A DNA stretch of 10,011 nucleotides. It comes from Candidatus Bathyarchaeota archaeon. Lineage in GTDB: Archaea; Thermoproteota; Bathyarchaeia; Bathyarchaeales; WUQV01. The DNA lies in NCBI GenBank assembly GCA_009889585.1, contig WUQV01000042.1:1-10011 (forward strand), given 5' to 3'. The notes below the pieces were generated by a model. It was not told the DNA's origin, did no database searches, and saw only the letters and a list, made by a program, of their open reading frames with translations. A program made the translations under genes and the position numbers. Below are positions 6,356 to 10,011 of the stretch, in pieces. Numbering within the stretch: the stretch's first letter is position 1; every line of letters begins with the position of its first letter.

Positions 6356-6419
6356 CAGCGATCATATGGCTTTGATCTTAGAGAAGGGTTGAAAGAGCTC
6401 TAAGGTCGCATGATCGCTG
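6356..6419. repeat. 64-base imperfect palindrome / two-stem hairpin
   Basis: The outer stem is perfect: CAGCGATCAT (6356-6365) with ATGATCGCTG (6410-6419). The inner stem is GATCTTAGAG (6374-6383) with CTCTAAGGTC (6398-6407), ten pairs including one G-U if read as plus-strand RNA. An asymmetric internal loop of 8 and 2 bases separates them, and the apical loop has 14 bases. Twenty base pairs in 64 bases is unlikely to be chance. It may be a small structured RNA, a protein-binding site, or the end of a mobile element; no class is recognised. Confidence 0.6.
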
Positions 6420-6477
6420 TGCTTCACCATCTTATGTATGACTTTAATATTACGGGAGAAAACATAAACGTGCATAG

Positions 6478-6773
6478 ATGCTCGTCGACCTCATGTGCAA
6501 GGGAAAGGAAAATATAGTTAAAACGCATAAGAATGCAAACGTCCTTTTTAAGGTCGACAAGCATAAGAAAGTTAAGGAGGCCTTCTTAAAGGGGCCGAGC
6601 TTTATCGTAAGGCGTAAAACTTCTTCGACGCTACGATGATACCTCGCAAGGCCGTGTTCGTATACGCTTAAGGAGTATGAGGGAGCGAGTACGCTAGGGA
6701 TTGCTATAAGGCTTCAAAGGATGAGAGGAAGGCTGAAGAGTTAGAAAGGAGGATAAAAGAGATAATTTTGTGA
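6478..6773 (+). pseudogene. Decayed unidentified gene, possibly a transposase fragment
   Basis: From the ATG at 6478 one frame gives MLVDLMCKGKENIVKTHKNA, VLFKVDKHKKVKEAFLKGPS and FIVRRK before a TGA near 6637. A neighbouring frame, from about 6618, gives NFFDATMIPRKAVFVYA. After two stops that could be bypassed by a compensating shift (KEYEGAS), the first-named downstream frame resumes as YARDCYKASKDERKAEELER and IKEIIL to the TGA at 6771-6773. The pattern of a VxVYxxK-like strand followed by a charged Asp-Arg-rich helix recalls the central part of IS1634/IS4-type DDE transposases, but the match is weak and no DDE triad is visible. It is certainly not an intact gene. Confidence 0.35.
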
Positions 6774-6843
6774 AACCCTTAATTATTCCCTGTAGTGCTG
6801 ATGTAAGCTGAGGGCTTCTCTTTCAGAGTTATTCAAGATCAAG

Positions 6844-7044
6844 TCAACTTAATCCGAGGGCTATGCTAACCAACCCAGCTGTTAAGAGGGAAGTCCTGAT
6901 GCTAGCGTTTTCAAGCATGGCAATGGAATTGGCTTGTAAACCGCTTAAGTCCGATGGGGCTTGAAGGCTTGGGCGCCTCTTGGTTAAGACCGCCCAAATG
7001 GCGATTAACGTTAACCCGAATATTAACGAAGGCAGCTTGATCAT
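6844..7044 (-). CDS. Small putative membrane protein (66 residues)
   Basis: The frame encodes two hydrophobic segments, LIFGLTLIAIWAVL (about 7-20) and a C-terminal LLTAGLVSIALGLS (53-66), joined by a polar loop containing KRRPSLQAPSDLSG. The basic KRR after the first segment would place the loop inside the cell, giving a short two-pass or signal-anchor protein. I do not recognise a family. A TATA-like TTAATATG (minus, 7081-7074) lies about 30 bases before the ATG, which would give an almost leaderless transcript; no ribosome binding site is visible. The plus strand across the same region has no sensible frame. Because neighbouring DNA is full of decayed genes, this could also be a chance frame or a remnant. 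Confidence 0.4.
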   Translation of the reverse strand: MIKLPSLIFGLTLIAIWAVLTKRRPSLQAPSDLSGLQANSIAMLENASIRTSLLTAGLVSIALGLS

Positions 7045-7424
7045 GTGCTCATTCTTTTGTTACCTTTTCCGCTCATATTAAGCTTTTATCTCGTGCTTTC
7101 TTTTAATTCTCCAATGCTGGCTTCTTTCATGACCTAAGGCCTTCGCCGGTAGGTTAAATTTTCGACTCGATGCTTCAAGCATTAAGCTTATAGATGAACC
7201 ATATAGGACGGCTTAAGACGCGGGATTTTAATCTAACAATTACCGCTGACATCCATCGCGGTTGTATACGAGTGAGTACCCTGAAGCAGGCGGCTTTTCG
7301 GCTAGCACTCTAAGCTTTAGTGCTCCTAACAATGGAGGCTGATGTCCTAGGAAGATCGAAAGCCTTAAAGACGTAGTTATGCGCTCTTGCTAAGGAGTGC
7401 CTCTCGGGAAGACCGAAAAAATAG
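7045..7424. other. Region without a supported gene; interrupted plus-strand frame before 7425
   Basis: The first 150 bases probably include the promoter of the minus-strand gene at 7044. From the ATG at 7332 the plus strand reads MEADVLGRSKALKT, a TAG (7374-7376), LCALAKECLSGRPKK, a second TAG (7422-7424), and then runs in the same frame into the gene at 7425/7467. This suggests the downstream gene once had a longer N-terminus, but the family is unknown. Nothing else is recognised here. Confidence 0.3.
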
Positions 7425-7466
7425 TTGGTCGTCCTAAAAACACCGACGTCCTGGCCTAAAGAATCG

Positions 7467-7766
7467 ATGGTCGTTCCCGTAGCCGTCTTTATCGCTTTAG
7501 CCATTTTAGCAATTAGTAGCATCCCTTTAACTCCCTATGATAGCGCTATAACTACGAGGAAGTCTAAAGAATACGGAATAACTTGGATGTGCTTCCCCAA
7601 TGGGACAATTGTTTATATAGAACATGAGGCGGAGGGTGTAGAAATCGGAAGAACTGAACTCGGAATAATAGTTGTTACAGTACCTGAATCATTGAAGATG
7701 ATTAAGAAAGAAGTCACGCATAAAGCTCCATGTTCGTCCCCTCATTACATAGCCATTGGGTCTTGA
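7467..7766 (+). CDS. Hypothetical protein with N-terminal membrane anchor (99 residues)
   Basis: Starting at the ATG at 7467, the protein opens with a hydrophobic segment, VVPVAVFIALAILAISSIPL (residues 2-21), typical of a signal peptide or single membrane anchor. A small polar domain follows, with GITWMCFPNGTIVYIEHEAE and TELGIIVVTVPESLKMIKKE, that is, probable beta strands facing the outside, and two cysteines (in MCFP and APCSS) that could form a disulfide. I do not recognise the family. A TTG at 7425 would add 14 residues (MVVLKTPTSWPKES) in front of the hydrophobic core; the ATG is preferred because it gives a conventional signal sequence, though neither has a good ribosome binding site. 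The same frame upstream is interrupted by TAG codons, so it may be the surviving tail of a longer gene. Confidence 0.45.
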   Translation: MVVPVAVFIALAILAISSIPLTPYDSAITTRKSKEYGITWMCFPNGTIVYIEHEAEGVEIGRTELGIIVVTVPESLKMIKKEVTHKAPCSSPHYIAIGS

Positions 7767-8002
7767 CCACTTCCCTTTATTTTTTGAACCTATGCGCAAC
7801 TGAGGCAATACTAATTAATGCTTACTAATACAATTCACGCTAGCCACTTCTTCCTTAGGCAGCTTGACGATACAATCGAAGCTTATTTAAAACGCATGAC
7901 GCTAGCGTACTCAAAGCTTTCCCATTTAAGATCTGGCTTAATGGCTTCTTGAAGAGGAGAGCTTGAACGTTAATGTATCTGTATAAATGTTATCGGCATT
8001 AG

Positions 8003-8325
8003 CAGGCTGGCGTGTCGGCCGTAACCCGCTTTCTGTTTTAAGCGGCATCGGACTAAGCGGGCTACCCGCGCCTTAGGCGGAGGCTTCATCGGCGCCTATT
8101 TGCCCTTTCCACCCGTAGGACGGTCGTCTCAACGCTTCCGTCCGACGTTTTCGACAACTTAGCATGTCTCATCATCATCCATCGGACGGACGTTCCGTTT
8201 CTGTTCCGTTGCCAAGGCTCTCGCCCTGCGCCTTACGACGCTACGGCTCCACATGTGAGCGGAGTTTCCTCAAGCGCCCCGTCGCCGCATGACGCTCGAA
8301 AGCCGCCCACCGACTCGCCAGCCCG
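8003..8325 (-). ncRNA. rnpB: RNase P RNA (archaeal, type A-like)
   Basis: A GC-rich block on the minus strand carries the universal RNase P RNA landmarks. The ends pair as helix P1: GGCTGGCG (8323-8316) with CGCCAGCC (8012-8005), extended after one unpaired base by GTCGG with CCGAC. Conserved region I is GAGGAAACTCC (8271-8261); conserved region V is ACAGAAAGCGGGTTACGG (8036-8019), and CTCCGC/GCGGG from these two form the P4 core. An internal helix CCGTCCGA/TCGGACGG (8189-8182 with 8145-8138) fits P12, and AGACGACC after it fits conserved region IV. The RNA is the catalytic part of the enzyme that removes 5' leaders from tRNA precursors. At about 320 bases it is of normal size for archaea and not the shortened Pyrobaculum form. 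Ends are accurate to a few bases. Confidence 0.92.
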
Positions 8326-8345
8326 ATAGAACGAAGGAAGAGTAG

Positions 8346-8353
8346 CTTAAAAG
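8346..8353 (-). promoter_or_regulatory. Probable TATA box of the RNase P RNA gene
   Basis: CTTTTAAG on the minus strand lies 25 bases before the first base of helix P1, the expected archaeal box A spacing for a transcript starting at about 8325. Confidence 0.5.
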
Positions 8354-8384
8354 AGTTTCTAGCTAGCCTAACTTTCCCTCAGCT

Positions 8385-8397
8385 GGGGCGTGGCCCC
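8385..8397. terminator. GC-rich hairpin after the DUF996 gene
   Basis: GGGGC-GTG-GCCCC is a perfect 5-bp stem with a three-base loop, 34 bases past the DUF996 stop codon and before the RNase P RNA promoter. It may help end the DUF996 transcript; there is no T-tract, so the role is inferred from position. Confidence 0.3.
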
Positions 8398-8430
8398 TCA
8401 TTCTCGGCTTCGAAAATGCTGGTTATCGAG

Positions 8431-9009
8431 TTAGGTCGGCGTTGGTTTAGGCTTTACGGCGAAGAAGGCTACGGTTAGAAGTATGAAGGCTACAAGCACT
8501 ATTATAAAGCCTACGATTATTATGGTGAGTATAGCTCCTATTAAGTATAGGAGGGCTGCTGTTGAAAACATCTTTTCACCGCTCGCTTCTGATAATGCTA
8601 TTAATGATTTTCTAAAGAATATGGCGCTAATTAGATATGCTGTGAATACTATTATTATCGAGATTGCTATGAGCATTAACGGGAATACAGGAATACCTAG
8701 AGGAGGTATGAAGATCCTTGGATAAGGAGGGCCGAAGGGTGGAGGAGTGGCGAAGGTTGCTACAGTTGCTACTAACAATGCGAATCCTAATATTATAGCT
8801 GCTATCATTCCCACCATGACTATTATGAGGGCTATTAACGCATTTCTAAAGATCTCCTTCCTATTATAATAATCAGAGAAGAAGTTAAGAGCTACTAGGA
8901 TCAATATTAATCCTATCAATCCTAATATGGCTCCAGCATAGGGCGCTATGGTTAGCACTACTAATATGGAGCCTACGGCTCCCATTGCTTTGGCTGTTTC
9001 AAACTCCAT
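8431..9009 (-). CDS. DUF996-family integral membrane protein
   Basis: A 192-residue hydrophobic protein with the layout of archaeal DUF996. Near the N-terminus are ETAKAMGAVGSILVVLTIAP (first membrane helix) and GLIGLILILVALNFFSDYYN (second); then RKEIFRNALIALIIVMVGMI, a Pro-rich outer loop (TPPPFGPPYPRIFIPPLGIP), a helix PLMLIAISIIIVFTAYLI, the family's FRKSLIALSEASGEKMFSTA cytoplasmic stretch, and a final helical pair ending AFFAVKPKPTPT. About six membrane segments are visible. The function of DUF996 is unknown. I chose the ATG at 9009-9007 because GGTGA (9019-9015) lies five bases before it; the upstream ATG at 9027 has no ribosome binding site and sits almost on the likely transcription start. 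It is followed on the same strand by the RNase P RNA gene. Confidence 0.87.
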   Translation of the reverse strand: MEFETAKAMGAVGSILVVLTIAPYAGAILGLIGLILILVALNFFSDYYNRKEIFRNALIALIIVMVGMIAAIILGFALLVATVATFATPPPFGPPYPRIFIPPLGIPVFPLMLIAISIIIVFTAYLISAIFFRKSLIALSEASGEKMFSTAALLYLIGAILTIIIVGFIIVLVAFILLTVAFFAVKPKPTPT

Positions 9010-9048
9010 TGATTTCACCCTAATCATTAGCTTTGCCCATACGGCTTG

Positions 9049-9054
9049 ATAAAC
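9049..9054 (-). promoter_or_regulatory. TATA box of the DUF996 gene
   Basis: TTTATC within AAATGTTTATCAAG (minus) is a fair box A. A start about 26 bases later, near 9026, leaves a short leader carrying the GGTGA ribosome binding site of the ATG at 9009. Confidence 0.45.
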
Positions 9055-9173
9055 ATTTCGGGCTCTGTTTGATTAATAGTTGATGTAGATGTAAATAGGA
9101 CGCTAAGCGGGCTTGCTTAATAGTTGTCCCACGTACTTACGGATGACTTCGTTAAAGTCGTGAACAATCATCA

Positions 9174-9206
9174 CCTTTAAACTTGCTTTAAAGGCTAGAA
9201 GCCTTT
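9174..9206 (-). terminator. Overlapping hairpins after mobB; possible terminator
   Basis: AAAGGCT (9190-9196) pairs with AGCCTTT (9200-9206) across a three-base loop, seven bases past the mobB stop. CCTTTAAA (9174-9181) pairs with TTTAAAGG (9187-9194) across five bases. The two share 9190-9194, so only one can form at a time. Confidence 0.4.
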
Positions 9207-9212
9207 CTAAAA

Positions 9213-9917
9213 TTAGGCCGTTAATTTACTTTCGATGACTATGGTTACCCTTTCATCCCCTCGAATTATTGGGCCCTTCAAGCTTGATACCACGGCCAAG
9301 ACTGTGTTCCTCACGATCTTACATACGAATGGATTCACCGGGACCATATCGCCATTGACGTAAATCGTTAAGCCCTCGCCCAAGGGCCCCTTCTCCTTCA
9401 ATAAAGATTCAACCATGTTCGTGAGCTCATCTAATCCATCGGGCATGATGATATAAGGAGCCCTTAAGCTTAACGCCATGGCGTTAAGCGGTTCGAATCC
9501 GACGAACGCCAATACGGGCTCGATAAGGCTTGAGGCCTCTAACGCTTCCTTAACCTCTTTAACGGCTATTATTTTTTGAACCAATGGGTTCCGTCCAACT
9601 AACTCCTTGAAGCCCTCCAAAAGGACGATATCAGCTCCTTCGCAATACTTCAACAAATCCTCCAAGCCGTACTTCGATGTGCTTACCTTTCGTATTACGG
9701 CCAATTCCTTCGGGGATACGCAAACGACGGCCTTAGCCCCAGCCCTTGCATGCCTCCATGTGTCCTTCCCTTCGACGTCGATCGTGAACCCTTCATCGTG
9801 GACGTGCTTAATCGTTGCAACTCGATAGCCGCGTTTTGTCAACCTTTGAGTTAAAGCCTCGATGACGGCAGTCTTCCCTGATCCCCTCGTTCCGACGGCG
9901 GCGATAGCTAGCGTAAC
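9213..9917 (-). CDS. mobB: MobB, molybdopterin-guanine dinucleotide biosynthesis GTP-binding protein
   Basis: MobB binds GTP and assists insertion of guanylated molybdenum cofactor into molybdo- or tungsto-enzymes. The frame reads VTLAIAAVGTRGSGKTAVIE from 9917: the P-loop GTRGSGKT is at residues 9-16. Next come VATIKHVHDEGFTIDVEGKD, then TWRHARAGAKAVV, the MobB-typical 'D-(T/S)-x-R-x-x-x-A-G-A' block, and GADIVLLEGFKEL, the Walker B-like motif. A C-terminal extension with YVNGDMVPVNPFVCKIVRNT and AVVSSLKG is common in archaeal MobB. Total 234 residues. Oddity: between the in-frame TAA (9935-9933) and the P-loop there is no ATG, GTG or TTG. The first canonical start, TTG at 9842, would delete the P-loop. 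I therefore give the start as 9917 (a GTT codon) on homology; the true start codon is uncertain. Confidence 0.85.
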   Translation of the reverse strand, partial: VTLAIAAVGTRGSGKTAVIEALTQRLTKRGYRVATIKHVHDEGFTIDVEGKDTWRHARAGAKAVVCVSPKELAVIRKVSTSKYGLEDLLKYCEGADIVLLEGFKELVGRNPLVQKIIAVKEVKEALEASSLIEPVLAFVGFEPLNAMALSLRAPYIIMPDGLDELTNMVESLLKEKGPLGEGLTIYVNGDMVPVNPFVCKIVRNTVLAVVSSLKGPIIRGDERVTIVIESKLTA

Positions 9918-9946
9918 CGATCCCCTTAGGTTTTACTTAAACCGAC

Positions 9947-9955
9947 ATTTAAAAT
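9947..9955 (-). promoter_or_regulatory. Probable TATA box of mobB
   Basis: ATTTTAAAT on the minus strand is a good box A. A start about 25 bases later, near 9926, would put the 5' end almost at the first MobB codons, suggesting a leaderless or very short-leader mRNA. Confidence 0.5.
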
Positions 9956-9960
9956 CCGAC

Positions 9961-9968
9961 GTTATAAG
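9961..9968 (+). promoter_or_regulatory. Possible plus-strand TATA box of a gene beyond the window
   Basis: GTTATAAG matches an archaeal box A reading to the right. A start near 9988-9992 would fall inside the palindrome at 9988-10007, so the space before mobB may be a divergent promoter region. The gene itself is not visible. Confidence 0.3.
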
Positions 9969-9987
9969 CCGCTGAGGATCGAAATAC

Positions 9988-10007
9988 GCGCTTAAAGCTT
10001 TAAGCGC
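9988..10007. repeat. Perfect 20-base palindrome; candidate operator
   Basis: GCGCTTAAAG (9988-9997) is followed directly by its exact reverse complement (9998-10007). With no spacer it is a better dimeric protein-binding site than an RNA hairpin. It lies about 35 bases upstream of the mobB TATA box and over the predicted start of a rightward transcript. Confidence 0.5.
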
Positions 10008-10011
10008 TCGA

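Noticed and set aside
6356..6430. H/ACA guide RNA reading of the 64-base hairpin
   Set aside because: The shape is suggestive, but on the plus strand the bases 14-16 after the pocket read ACC, not ACA, the 3' pocket strand has only two bases, and no clear kink-turn is visible. Kept only as an unclassified hairpin.
7310..7522. Minus-strand 70-codon frame
   Set aside because: It overlaps the signal-peptide part of the plus-strand protein and shows no recognisable features or promoter.
8483..8725. Plus-strand 80-codon frame
   Set aside because: Shadow of the DUF996 gene on the other strand.
9488..9502. tRNA T-arm-like GGTTCGAATCC
   Set aside because: It lies inside the conserved mobB reading frame, and no other tRNA arms are present around it.
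9607..9828. Plus-strand 73-codon frame
   Set aside because: Shadow of mobB on the other strand.
1..10011. CRISPR array or cas genes
   Set aside because: No regularly spaced direct repeats and no Cas motifs were found by eye on either strand.

Overview
The window looks like chromosomal DNA from an archaeon, most likely a thermophilic TACK/Crenarchaeota-type lineage. The evidence is: a Nep1 rRNA methyltransferase; a type-A-like RNase P RNA gene; a DUF996 membrane protein; a MobB with a long archaeal C-terminal extension; two PaREP1-like HEPN proteins; a UPF0175/DUF3368 toxin-antitoxin pair; archaeal TATA boxes 25-30 bases before several genes; and GGTGA/GAGGT-type ribosome binding sites. This is inferred from gene content; no 16S or other direct taxonomic marker is present.

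Layout. At 1-912 the C-terminal part of a TnpB (IS200/IS605 type) and its right-end hairpins abut a decayed VapBC-type toxin-antitoxin pair. An intact nep1 follows (1093-1803). Convergent to it is a broken TldD/PmbA-family gene (1911-2760, minus) whose N-terminal half is missing. Next to that lies an intact antitoxin-toxin operon (3626-2839, minus). At 3866-4555 is a second TnpB copy, broken, with its C-terminal nuclease part deleted. Two PaREP1/HEPN genes face each other (4832-5209 plus, 5689-6099 minus) across an AT-rich stretch of decayed sequence. 6100-6843 holds a strong 64-base imperfect palindrome and remnants of an unidentified gene. 6844-7766 carries two small putative membrane proteins of uncertain status. 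The right end is housekeeping DNA, all on the minus strand: mobB (9917-9213), DUF996 (9009-8431) and the RNase P RNA gene (about 8325-8003).

How it fits together. Stable genes for rRNA modification (Nep1), tRNA 5'-end processing (RNase P RNA) and molybdenum cofactor maturation (MobB) flank a roughly 6 kb accessory zone of toxin-antitoxin modules, HEPN proteins, transposon debris and pseudogenes. The coding density of that zone is unusually low for an archaeon. At least four genes there carry stops and frameshifts at separate places, which fits real decay better than isolated sequencing errors. No clearly new multi-gene system is visible. The most unusual signals are the solitary HEPN pair with an operator-like site, the 64-base hairpin, a MobB with no canonical start codon before its P-loop, and a perfect 20-base palindrome in a probable divergent promoter at the right edge.
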